Below are positions 34,870 through 44,943 of a stretch of 64,000 nucleotides of DNA, piece after piece (the stretch's first letter is position 1; every line of letters starts with the position of its first letter). Under the pieces are notes generated by a model that saw only the letters and a list, made by a program, of their open reading frames with translations, searched no databases and had not been told where the DNA came from. The translations under genes were made by a program, and so were the position numbers. The DNA is taken from the NCBI GenBank assembly GCA_030068075.1, contig CM057841.1, forward strand, positions 40,341,030 to 40,405,029. Reading direction: 5' to 3'. This DNA is from Paguma larvata (taxonomy: Eukaryota > Chordata > Mammalia > Carnivora > Viverridae).

Positions 34870-35088
34870 GGGGTGCCTGGGTGGCTCAGTCAGGTAAGCA
34901 CCCAACTTTGGCTCAGGTCATGATCTCACAGTTTGTGAATTCAAGCCACATGTTGGGCTCTGGGCTGACAGCTCAGAGCCTGAGGCCTGCTTCGGATCCT
35001 GTGTCTCCCTCTCTCTCTGCTCTTCCCCCGCTCACAATCTGTCTCTCTCTGTCTCAAAAATAAATAAATACTAATTTAAAAAAAATAA
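34870..35088 (+). mobile_element. CAN-SINE, felid type
   Basis: 'gggtgcctgggtggctcagt', 'aggtcatgatctcacagttt', 'gacagctcagagcctgaggc', CT-rich region and 'aaataaataaatac' tail. It sits at or just inside the truncated 5' edge of the L1 that follows; no clear target-site duplication was seen. Confidence 0.97.
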
Positions 35089-35885
35089 TAAATGGGTTCT
35101 CCAAAGAAGATATGTAAATGGCCAATAAAAACACAAAATGTTCAACATCACAAATAATTAGGGAGAGGCAAGCCAAAACTGCAATGGGATATCAGCTCAC
35201 ACCAAGTAGGAGGGTTGGTAGCAGAAAACAAACAGAACATAAAGTAATAAGTGTTGGCAAAGATATGGAATAACTAACTGCCTTGTGCACCACTTGTGGA
35301 AATGTAAAATAGTACAGCCACTGTGGAAACCACTATGGGGTTTCTCAAAACACTAAACATCAAATTACCATATGATGTAGCAGTTCCACTTCTGGATATA
35401 TACTCAAAAGAACTGAAAGCCCGGCTTGGGAGATATATTTGTAAACCCACATTTATAGCAGCATGAATCATAAAGCAACCCAAGTGTCCATGGAAGAATG
35501 AATAAGCAAAATGCAGTATCTACATACATACATACAACGGGATATTATTCAGCCTTAAAAAGGAAGAGAATTCTGACATGTTTACAACATGGACGAACCT
35601 TGAGAACATTATGCTAAGTGAAATAAGCCCAGTCAACAGAAGACAAATACAGTATGATTCCTCTTCTGCGGAATCTAGCAAAACCAAGTTCACAGGGACA
35701 GAACGTAGAAGGGGAAGCATGAGGAACTGTTGTTTATAGATTTTCAGTTTGGGAACAAGAAAGCAGCTGTAGAGATGGATGGCGGTGATGGTTGCATAAC
35801 AGCATGAGTATACTTGATGCCACTAAAAAAAAGGTTACGATGGTAAATTTTACCTGTGAACTTTACCACAATTTAAAAAGATGGA
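35089..35885 (+). mobile_element. L1M-type LINE, end of ORF2 and 3' UTR
   Basis: Begins in the degraded C-terminal part of ORF2 ('ggttctccaaagaagatatg', 'gcaatgggatatcagctcac') and continues through 'aaatgtaaaatagtacagcc', 'ctcaaaagaactgaaagccc', 'gggatattattcagccttaa', 'gtgaaataagcccagtcaac' to 'tgaactttaccacaattt'. Contains stops in all frames; cannot encode a working protein. Confidence 0.97.
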
Positions 35886-35954
35886 AAAATAATGGATCCA
35901 CAACTAAGAGGAAAACACTGAAATTGATCATATTCTCATGTTGAGCTTACACAT

Positions 35955-36105
35955 GCTAGATATTTCCTTTGTGACTATTTCACAAAAGCCTGAGAGGAAG
36001 TGATATTAATTCAGCACTAATTTGAATATAGCTGCTCAGAGAGGCCAAGTGACTTGCCAAGGGCACGTATCTCTTCAGAGGCAGAGTTGGCGGATTTCAT
36101 CAGAA
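35955..36105 (-). repeat. MIR
   Basis: 'gcctgagaggaagtgatatt', 'gctgctcagagaggccaagt', 'gacttgccaagggcacgtat' and 'agaggcagagttggcggatt' follow reversed MIR. Confidence 0.78.
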
Positions 36106-36734
36106 GCCACATTTATTTTGTCGAAAGGTATTCTGTATCCTCAGGAGAAACATCTGTCTTGCAACAGTTCGTCGGCATCAGGCTCGGCACCACCATAAAC
36201 ACTCTGTGCACAGAAGAGACTAGGTCTGGGAGAGGAGGACGTTGTCCCAGTGGAAAAGAATAGGGAGAAATGGGAGAAAACTCTCTGCCCATCTGGAAGA
36301 GGCCTGAGCCTGAGCTGAGGTTTCAGAGAAGGCTTTCTTTCAGTAAATACTTGAGAAATAAATGGTTATTTATTTTAAATCTAATGGAAATTAGATTAAT
36401 AAGTGGACAAATGATTGCAGTGAAGGAACAGTTTTTGGACTATCTAGTCCCATTCCAGATGTTCCTTTTTATGTGACTTCAGGGGACACGAGGAGAATCC
36501 CCCCAGGGAGGGAGGCCACCAGAAAGTGGAAGCATCAGATACAGAATCCTAGACAAGGACACAGAGCTGTATGTATGTAGGAACCCTTAAGCCTAAAGCA
36601 AAAGAAACCCATCTCTGTGCCCAGGGGTGTTTTGATGGCACCAACGCATTGTCTGGGGTTGCAGAACAATAAAAGGTAGCAGGTGAAGGTACCAAGGAGA
36701 TGCACTGGAGGAAGACAGGAAGGAACGAATGCAC
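36106..36734. other. Unassigned sequence
   Basis: No gene or repeat recognised. Plus-strand frames at 36054-36476 lack motifs and the first overlaps the MIR. Confidence 0.45.
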
Positions 36735-36935
36735 TGAGTCTCTGCTTTACGGCAGGCACTGTGTCAAACATGTCGCAGGCCTTGCACTGTTGATTTGTCC
36801 AGACATCATGAGCCGGGGTCTATGTTTCAACAAATGAGGCCACTAAAGTACAGAAAGAGATTTTCCCGTTCCCCTGGTGCATGACTGGGAAGATGGAAAC
36901 CCAGGTCTGCTGTCAACCTGTGTGCTCCTGAGGGC
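36735..36935 (-). repeat. MIR-family fragment
   Basis: 'ctgagtctctgctttacggc', 'aggcactgtgtcaaacatgt', 'caacaaatgaggccactaaa' and 'ggaaacccaggtctgctgtc' fit the reversed MIR family. Confidence 0.6.
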
Positions 36936-37022
36936 TGCAGACTTCTCCTCGGGGTGGGATGCCCTTGCACTCCAGGCCTTGGTGCAAGCAGACTGCACCG
37001 GCTTTTAATTCTTTGCACATTG

Positions 37023-37216
37023 AGGGGCGCCTGGGTGGCTCAGTTGGTTGAGCGTCCGACTTCGGCTCAGGTCATGATCTCACAGTTCGTGGGTTCGAGC
37101 CCCGCATTGGGCTCTGTGCAGACAGCTCAGAGCCTGGAGCCTGCTTCGGATTCTGTCTCCCTCTCTCTCTGCTCCTCCCCCACTCATGCTCTATCTCTCA
37201 AAAAATTAAATAAACA
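37023..37216 (+). mobile_element. CAN-SINE, felid type, best preserved copy
   Basis: Near-consensus copy with an intact RNA polymerase III A box (TGGCTCAGTTGG, 37036-37047) and B box (GGTTCGAGCCC, 37092-37102). Body 'agcctggagcctgcttcgga' and tail follow. An 18-base perfect target-site duplication starting 'ttaattctttgc' flanks it (37005-37022 and 37217-37234). These signs make it probably the youngest SINE in the window. Confidence 0.99.
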
Positions 37217-37234
37217 TTAATTCTTTGCACATTG

Positions 37235-39375
37235 GGAAGTGACTGGAGATGATAACGGTACCCTGTTAGGCTGATAAGGTGGAGGTGGGCATGCGAGACA
37301 GCCCGAGCCCTTGGTGTGCATTTCTGGGGAGACAGTGGGGATGGAGGTGGTGCACTCAGACGCAAACACTAGCATTGCTGAAGTCTAAGAGGAGAAATGG
37401 TCTCTTTATTAGGCCTTGTGGTGTGGCTTCTGCCTCCTGGGGCCTCTGCCACAGACATCACCCTGGGAGCAGGGTGATGCAGAAAAAGTTCTTCTCCTCT
37501 GATCTCTTAGATTTCTGGGTCCTCCCTCATTTCTGATCTCTCTGGCCACTCTGGGATGTCCAGCTCCAATAGCAACCGATGCTTATTTGCTCATCTTCCC
37601 TTCCCGTCTCTGCCTCCCTGATAGCCCTCCTGCATTTCTACGATACTAAAATATTGTATGTCCCAGCATTTTCTTTAAATAATAAATTTAGGGCAGCAAA
37701 ATTGGAACAGCCTTCGAAGCACATTTTTTGAGATGAACCTTGGCTTGATGTATTACAACATTTAAAGCAGGAATTCCACACACAAAGGACTCATCAGGAC
37801 CTGAAATGATTAGATACATATGAAAAAAAAGCAGTAATGGGAAAGGCAGGCCCCTTTCTGACCTTTGCTTCCCACAGTCAATACTAATCTTGTTCCTTTT
37901 TAATGACACCCACAGCTCTTGCCTAATGAAAATTTTCCCACTATGAGCTTCTGTCGGGAGAAGAATGCACCAGAACAATGCACATTTCCACATCTGGGCG
38001 CCGACGGTGGTATGTCAGCCGAGCTAAAAGGAAAAGCCTTCATAATGACGCTGCCTTCTTTTCTAAAACCTGATATTAGCTAGTCCCCATTTGTGTTTAT
38101 CTCAAAGGCAGTATAAATTACGGCAAGTTGGCCTAAAGAATATGACTCTTTGTCCCTGATTTAATAATGTGGGGGCAACTTCAGAGGCATATTTCCAAAG
38201 AGCCCTTTTAATTTGTTTTAATGCATTCGTCAGACCTGGGGAGGGAGTGGACGTAATTACCACCCTTTTGGGAGATGATACACAGTTCGACGGTTGACAT
38301 TTCAAAGTCAAGTTGGCCCTTTTGAGTAAATTATGATTTCTTAATTTTGTACTATTGCATTTTAAGTCACCTTTGAAATTTTATAATAACCTATAATTGA
38401 TTGGCTTAGTGAACTGCATCTTAATTGAAAAATATGTCTAAAAGCTATTTTAATTAGCCGTTATACCAGCATTTAGCAGCCAGGCTGCCACAGACACAAT
38501 GAAAACAAATAAATACATGAATACATAAGTACATAAATGACTTGCATGCACAGCTCTATCCGATGGCCACATTTGAGAGCCCAGAGCTGTGAACCAGGGC
38601 TCAAGGAGCAGTCTGATCAGACTTGGATCTAAGTCAAGGACTAAAATCAGCCCCTCTTGATTGACTTGGATCTCAGTCCAGGGAAATGGCTGATTTTGCA
38701 CTCGAGTTATCACACCCCATCGCATTTCTTCCACCCGTCTGCCCAGCTGCTGTTTCAAAACCAGGGTCTTCTGGACAAGGCTTATTTTAGGTTTGGAATC
38801 ATGGGTTTCTTACAAAAAAATTAAAGGAGCATGTTTTACAAGGGTTTTTTTGATATCGTTCTAGGTGAAGAACTCTGAAAACCTATACAAATAATGCTTC
38901 AAAGTCTGCTTCTTAAAATTCTGATTTCTCTTAATCCAATGGCAATTACAGCGGTATATACATGTGCCAGAGGTCACTCCACTCGATGCTAAAATGTATT
39001 TACTCTGTGCAATGTATATCTCCACTAAGAATACACAGGTACTCGGGGGAGAGGAACAAAACAGAAATCCAGTTTACCTACATTCCTGGTCCACTGGGCT
39101 ATTTTAATGTGGTGTCTACTGATTAAGGAGTCGCTGATTGCTGGTGAGGAAACCAAAAACCAAAGGGTTTGTTTATTTATTGCCTCTTCATGTTTAAAAA
39201 GCTCATTATCATATAGTACTTCTATAATCACAACATGCATTTAAAAAAGAACCAAACAAAAATGTCCCTATTTTTTGGGAAAAAAAAATGAAAAGCCGTT
39301 CCAAAAAGGTTCCCCAAAGGAAACTCTTGCAATGACAAAGGACATGAAATTGTAAAAATTTTAAGATGGGGGAAC
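37235..39375. promoter_or_regulatory. Transposon-free block, candidate regulatory DNA
   Basis: About 2.1 kb with no repeat I can recognise. Between 38254 and 38456 four TAATT[A/G] homeodomain-type cores occur (38254, 38394, 38422, 38451), one overlapping a TGATTGG (38398-38404). AT-rich text interleaved with low-mutation-looking stretches is typical of developmental enhancers. This is an inference: conservation is not visible from one genome, and TAATTA is common in AT-rich DNA. Confidence 0.3.
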
Positions 39376-39471
39376 AAGAAAGAAAGAGAAAGAAAGAAAG
39401 AAGAAAAGAAGAAAGAAGAAGAAAGAAAGAGAGAAAGAGAGAAAGAGAGAAAGAGAGAAAGAGAGAAAGAG

Positions 39472-39509
<38 letters not shown>

Positions 39510-39728
39510 GAAGGAAGGAAGGAAGGAAGGAAGGGAGGAAGAAAGAGAAAGACAAGGTGAGAGAGGGAGGGAGGTATGAAGGAAGGAGAGAGAGGGAGGG
39601 AGAGAGAGAGGAAGGAAGGAAGGAAGGAAGGATGGAAAGAAGGAAGGAAGGAAGGAGGAGAGAGGGAGAAAGGAAGGAAAGAAGGAAAGGAGGGAGGGGG
39701 TAGTAAGGGAAAAAAAGAGAAGGGGGGA
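39376..39728. repeat. 350-bp polypurine tract (GAAA/GGAA/GAGA)
   Basis: 177 bases (39376-39552) contain only A and G; the rest to 39728 has only a few pyrimidines. Blocks of GAAA, GAGAAA, GGAA and GGGA follow one another. It opens a lysine/glutamate/arginine-rich frame on one strand and a serine/phenylalanine/leucine-rich one on the other, both artefacts of composition. Confidence 0.97.
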
Positions 39729-40953
39729 TATAAAGCTGAACCTGTTTATAATATATTTAACCAGCCAATTACACTGTTAGCCCACAATGACAAATTTCTC
39801 TCCGAATACAGCTAAGCTGTTCCTTGTTCGTGGTACTAATTTTCTTCCAATTTGCCACTGTTTCATAAAGTTTTGTCAATCATAAGCATTTTTATAGAAG
39901 ACTGAAATGGCGAGTTAATGGTTTACTCTAAAAGAGACAAACACCGGGGTAAAACAGCTGCAGCATTTAAACATTGATGGAGAATGTCAATGTAATGAAG
40001 GAGCAAGCCGGCAATTAAAGGGAAGGAAATGCTCACGGAATGAAATTCTAATGTGGGGAGTTCGCTAATTTGTAAATCTATTGAGGATTGTTTAAATGTG
40101 TTCCTTTTGATCAATAAAAATTCTGGTGGCCATTTGCATTCCCTCTGAATGTCCCCAAACTGGCATCTGCAAACTTAGCAAAGTCAAGCACAAAGGAAGT
40201 CAAGGCAGACCCAGAATGCCTGTATGAGCATTGTTCCTGTAAAACTGGGAACTTAATGACAGAATCAATGTGGTCGTAAAGATAGTGAATTGAAAGGATA
40301 AAAGAGAGTAAAAAGTATCTTAGAAGAATTCTACTCCAGAATTTACCTGCCCCACACTGTCTTTTTTTCTCCCCCGCTTTGAAATCTGGAGAAGGATGGA
40401 GTAGGTTATGAAAACCGAACACCAGTACACCAATATGTAAGTCTCTGCATTAGGAAGCTTGACATATCGAAATAGATCTGGGGAGAAGGGTGTGTCTGCC
40501 ACAAAGCATTTGCCAAAAAAGACTTTGCCTGCTTTGAACTCTTTGTTTATTCTGAATCCCTTAAGTTATCAAGTCTGTTCCTGTCAGCATCCGATAAAAG
40601 ACCTCCTCTGATGCAGACTGCACATTTTTATATTAAATAATTTCTCTTGGCTTAACCCACACAGTATTTCCAAACCTTTCTCATTCTTCCCATCATTTGA
40701 TGGTGTGTGCGAGTGTGTGTGTGTTTGTGTGATCTGACTAACAATTTTCTTCTTCATTTTGCTATATTCTGTTGCGATCTCTTGCTACACTTCTGCACTA
40801 AGATTTGAATTCCACCCAATCCTTCTGCTTTAGTGCCCCTGTTTTTGCTCATATATTTGAAGGAACTTTTTCTGCTTTGTTAATCGGAGAACAAAATTGC
40901 ACACAAGGACTAGTGAAAATGAAGTTCCTTCAAATCCTCCTTGGAAGTGAAGG
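39729..40953. promoter_or_regulatory. Second transposon-free block, candidate regulatory DNA
   Basis: About 1.2 kb without a recognised transposon; only an imperfect GT tract at 40702-40731. It includes CAATTA (39766-39771), TTAATGG (39915-39921), CAATTAAAG (40012-40020) and 'tttgatcaataaaaattc' near 40107. Enhancer status is inference only. Confidence 0.28.
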
Positions 40954-41189
40954 GGAGGATGCCTGGGTGGCTCAGTCAGTTAAGAGGCCTACTCCTACTC
41001 AGGTCATGATCTCACAGCTTGAAGGCTCATGAGTTCGAGCCCTGTGTCAGGCTCTGTGCTGACAGCTCAGAGCCTGGAGCCTGCTTCGGTTTCCGTGTCT
41101 CCCTCTCTCTCTGCCCCTCCCCTGCTCACACTCTATTTCTCGCTCAAAAATAAGTAAACATTTAAAAAAATTAAAACAAAAAAAAGGAA
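40954..41189 (+). mobile_element. CAN-SINE, felid type
   Basis: 'gatgcctgggtggctcagtc', 'actcaggtcatgatctcaca', B-box-like 'gagttcgagccctg', 'agcctggagcctgcttcggt' and tail. A short extra segment ('gcttgaaggctcat') is inserted just before the B box. No clear target-site duplication. Confidence 0.97.
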
Positions 41190-41492
41190 ACAACGGGGAG
41201 ATGGGTCACAGTGAGTGGGTAGGGAAGACGGGCTTAGCAGACAGCTAGGAAAAGATGGAGTTGGGCAGGACATCTGTGAGCACTGAGAGCTGATGGCTGG
41301 GAGGAGGGGGCTGCAGGAACACTCTCATCACCAAATGGAAACAAAGGGAGAACAAGGGAGAACCCAGCACTCCTTGCCTGAGGGCTGGGACATCCAATGC
41401 TGGCTTCTGTGTGGCCTCAGTAGCCAAAAGGCATATTCTCTGCCTTAAGGGGTAGATGGGACCTCAGGACTGTGGTCATTTCTGTAGTTTAT

Positions 41493-41704
41493 TCTTTTTA
41501 TTTTATTTTATTTTATTTTTGAGAGAGACAGAGACAATGTGAGTGGGGGAGGTACGGAAAGCGAGGGAGACAGAGAATCCCAAGTAGGCTCTCCACTGCC
41601 AATTCAGAGCCCGACACAGGGCTTAAACCCACAAAACAGTGAAATCATGACCTGAGCTAAAACCAAGAGTCAGAGGCTTAACTGACTGAGCCACCCAGGC
41701 ACGC
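41493..41704 (-). mobile_element. CAN-SINE, felid type
   Basis: Reversed copy: (TTTTA)n tail at 41497-41519, GA-rich tract, 'gagcccgacacagggcttaa', 'tgaaatcatgacctgagct' and head 'ctgactgagccacccaggca'. It lies 300 bp from, and opposite to, the SINE at 40954. Confidence 0.96.
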
Positions 41705-41898
41705 TGTTAAAAAGGAACTTCAAAAGTAAAAGATTTTCAGATGAGCAAAAGTTTCCCACAGACTGCAGACTAGTGAATGAAAAACTTTCCTAGTACTTTA
41801 CAGCTAATAAAAATGAGGACAGATGAGTCTAAATGACAAGGCTTCTCTTACACATTACACTGTATATGCCCACATCCATTATTAACACAAACACAAGC

Positions 41899-42035
41899 TT
41901 TTTTTTTTTTTTTTTTTTTTTCTTTTGAGGATACATTCTGCACCAGTTCCTGTGCTGGGTGCTGGGTAAAGTGAGAAAGACATGGCCTCTTACCCTCATG
42001 ACTTTGCAGGTTACTAGCATAGACAGTCTTAGAAA
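41899..42035 (-). repeat. T23 followed by L2 3' end
   Basis: T23 at 41899-41921, then from about 41940 'gcaccagttcctgtgctggg', 'tgctgggtaaagtgagaaag' and 'acatggcctcttaccctcat', the reversed L2 terminus. Confidence 0.65.
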
Positions 42036-42829
42036 CTAATATATGAGGGGTTTCGTTTGGTTTGATGTGGGCCAGTGTGGAGAAAGGAGTCTATTTTGAT
42101 TTTCAAACTTAAGTAGTGTAGTTATGTTTTCTGATTATGGGAGCGATATGCGGTCCTTCATAAACATGGCATCACACCATGCCTGGTGCTCTCTAAACTG
42201 CTCACATGATTTATCAACAGGCAGAGCACACTTTTCAATGTCAAAATAGGCTGTGTCATGCTTGTTTCAGTGGTTGCATGGTAATTCATTGCATGAATGA
42301 ACCATTTCCCCTGGTTTTCAGCTCTTTATCTCTTTCAGTCATAATACCCTTGTTTTTACATTTGGTGCTGTATGATTTTTACTCTATGATTTGGAAGCAC
42401 ATTAAACAAAATGTTCGATCGCGGTTTGTATGCTATGAACATGTGCAAACTCAGTGCAAAAAATACTATTTTTCTTTTCTTTCTATTTCAAAAGTAGACT
42501 GGTTCTTTTGCTTCCCACAAAACAGGATCAAATCCTGGCTCTTCTAAAAGAGATTTTTTTGCTGTTGTTGTGTTCTTACTTCTTTGATACATTATCTCCT
42601 TATTTTCAGAATAGGGATACCTGAAACTCAGGTTTCTCCCAAGGTCTAAAGGTGTCAATTCAGGTAAAATGGTTAGACTTGTATTTGACATACAATAAAC
42701 TACCAGTACATGCAAGGTATTTTCTTTGCTGCTACTGCTGCAGTCTGGGATCTCATATCTCTGTTATAATTTACTCCTACCTGGACTCTCCTCATTGTCC
42801 AGTCAGGCTCTGCTCATCATAGATAGGCT
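42036..42829. other. Unassigned, one weak L1-like patch
   Basis: At about 42270-42350 'ggttgcatggtaattcattg' and 'catgaatgaaccatttcccc' resemble a reversed old L1 tail, too short to call. A 113-codon frame (42206-42547) has no motif. Confidence 0.4.
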
Positions 42830-42975
42830 TGAAGTGCTCGTAAGCACTTTGTGTGCATGCATTCAAAGAGTCTTCCAAAGGGTCTTAGGCAGATACCATG
42901 ACCATAGCCATCTTAGGTAAGGAGGCTCAGAGAAGTTAGGTAAATTGTCTAAGATCACTCTGCGTATCCATACCT
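42830..42975 (-). repeat. MIR-family fragment
   Basis: 'gtaagcactttgtgtgcatg', 'taaggaggctcagagaagtt' and 'aggtaaattgtctaagatca' follow reversed MIR. Confidence 0.6.
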
Positions 42976-44297
42976 CCGTGTGGTGGTGTACAGTCTAGTT
43001 GAGGCTAGAGAGGTAGGCAATAGCCGTATAACATAAAACCATAAATATTTTGGATTGCAGTATGAGTTTAAAGAGTTCAACTCCAGTAAAGAGGAGATAA
43101 TGGGATCCAAGCAGAGATCATCTAAGAGGTAAGTCAGGTGGATCATGAAATGACTGAGACTCGTGGCCATGCTGCCAAGCTTCAAACTGACCTGACCAAA
43201 GGGATAATATCACTTCTTATTTATTGAACGTATTATATATTTTCACTGTTAGATTTGGAGATAGAGTCAAGATCAAACACCAGGATTGATTGGTGTGCGA
43301 AATTCACTATCTTTCTGAAATATCTCTACACGAATGGGACCACATGTGTGATTCTGAAACAGAAATGTCTAATGTGGTCGCTTTGATTAGAAATTCCATC
43401 AGGAGAAGGGAATAAACCAAACTCCTGGTCCTTCCTGTTAGCCACATCTGAATTCATAGACCTGTTCAAAAAAGAAAAAAAATTATCTTCCAAATGTATC
43501 ATTTGTTTTAGAACTCTGTAAGAGAGATGAACACTGAGATAACACAGTCATGCTGAGCAGCTTCATGTATAGTAAGGGAAGGACCTTATATTATGACAGA
43601 TAGCAGCATGCAAAGGAAAATTCCTATGCCGTGTGATAACTTATGCTTTGATAATACATTAAAACCCGATGAGAAATCTCTAAGGAATGTGGTTTGATGG
43701 GTCGAGGTAGAGGAAAGCCCAGAATAAATAGCCATTTGTAAATGACATCACACACCAAAGAGTTGTTTTCACTGAGGCTGAAATGACCAGCCAGCAGCCC
43801 ATCAGAGAGCAGGATAGAGTAGACCCTTCATAATGCATGTGTGAGGAGGTATGTCTCAAGGGGACCCCCATGATAACGCTCCTAATGTAACGCTCTCGGA
43901 TGTAGTTTCCGAGAAGGGTGATACTGCATTATCCTAGAGAAAGCTTGAGTTACATACACTCAGTTTCCCCACTTTACCCACACTCATTATCATCAAGAAA
44001 TGCCTTCACATTTGATTGTGTTCAAAATGATGGGTTAGAGCTGCGGTAAAACTTTTATAAATGATTCTGATTTCTTTTATGATGTACACCAGTTGGCAGA
44101 AAGGCATTATATTAATCTGAAATTGCTTCCTTGAAAGAAGATCCTAAAAACAAAAATCAAAAGGTCACCTTACCCTGGTGTGGAATGATGAACCTTGCAA
44201 TCCTGTTATTCTTCACCCAGAATTGTCTATGCCTGACACTGAAGCTAATTATCACCTAGAAGATCCAAATTAAAAAGTTAAAATTCATTTACAAATT
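42976..44297. other. Unassigned sequence
   Basis: About 1.3 kb with no gene or family I can name; reading frames are under 80 codons. Confidence 0.45.
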
Positions 44298-44400
44298 CAT
44301 TCATTTAGCAGTTTGAAGATACCCTTTTGCAAGAACTATGTTAAGATCAGGGACTCCGAGGATGATTAAGACTTTGCTCATGCTCTCAGTAAGTGAAAAG
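44298..44400 (-). repeat. L2 3' end
   Basis: 'attcattcatttagcagttt', 'gcaagaactatgttaagatc', 'gaggatgattaagactttgc' and 'tcatgctctcagtaagtg' match the reversed L2 terminus. Confidence 0.6.
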
Positions 44401-44441
44401 ACCCATAAATCAACAGTTATGATTCAACGTGATTAGTTCTA

Positions 44442-44443
<2 letters not shown>

Positions 44444-44476
<33 letters not shown>
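44444..44476. repeat. (GT)n microsatellite
   Basis: Uninterrupted GT array of about 33 bases running into 'gcatgcac'. Confidence 0.95.
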
Positions 44477-44477
<1 letters not shown>

Positions 44478-44692
44478 ATGCACATATCTGATAAGGGAAT
44501 GGCAAAGTTTATCTTAAAAGACAAAGGATAAAATGAGATAAAATCACAGACTGATAGAAACACTGATGTTTTGACTAGAATGAACCAAACATTAGTACAT
44601 CAAGACAAGGATGCTCAATGGAAATATTTTAGAACAGATCAAAGGAAGGCATATGTTTTCTTCCTAGCTAGCAATGTTTAAGATTCTTTGCT

Positions 44693-44930
44693 TGGGGCAC
44701 CTGGGTGGCTGAGTCATTTGAGCATCTGACTTCGGCTCAGGTCATGATCTCATGGCTCGTGAGTTTGAGCCCCACAGGGAGCTCACTGCTATCAGCGCAA
44801 AGCCTTTTTGGATCTTCTCTCCCCCTCTCCCTCTGCCCCTTCTCCACTAGTTCTCTCTCTCTCAAAATAAATAAATAAATAAATAATAAATAAATCATAA
44901 ATAAATCATAAATCTTTAAAAAAAAAGAAG
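44693..44930 (+). mobile_element. CAN-SINE, felid type
   Basis: 'ggggcacctgggtggctgag', 'ggctcaggtcatgatctcat' and 'gagtttgagccccac', but the usual middle is altered ('gctatcagcgcaaagccttt'). Long AAAT-type tail. A 13-base perfect duplication 'aagattctttgct' flanks it (44680-44692, 44931-44943). Confidence 0.97.
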
Positions 44931-44943
44931 AAGATTCTTTGCT

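Noticed and set aside
37023..37102. tRNA-like sequence with A and B boxes
   Set aside because: It is the head of a SINE. The acceptor stem and anticodon arm of a working tRNA are not present, so no tRNA gene is called.
36954..37220. Recurrent reading frames with the peptide 'WVAQLVERPTSAQVMI' and close relatives at 1051, 34791, 36954, 40805, 47470 and 50243, with reversed versions at 21049 and 59792
   Set aside because: This is the conceptual translation of the CAN-SINE head in one frame, not a protein family.
39366..39815. Open frames rich in lysine, glutamate and arginine (plus strand) or serine, phenylalanine and leucine (minus strand)
   Set aside because: Artefacts of the polypurine tract; no stop codons can form in pure GAAA/GGAA arrays.
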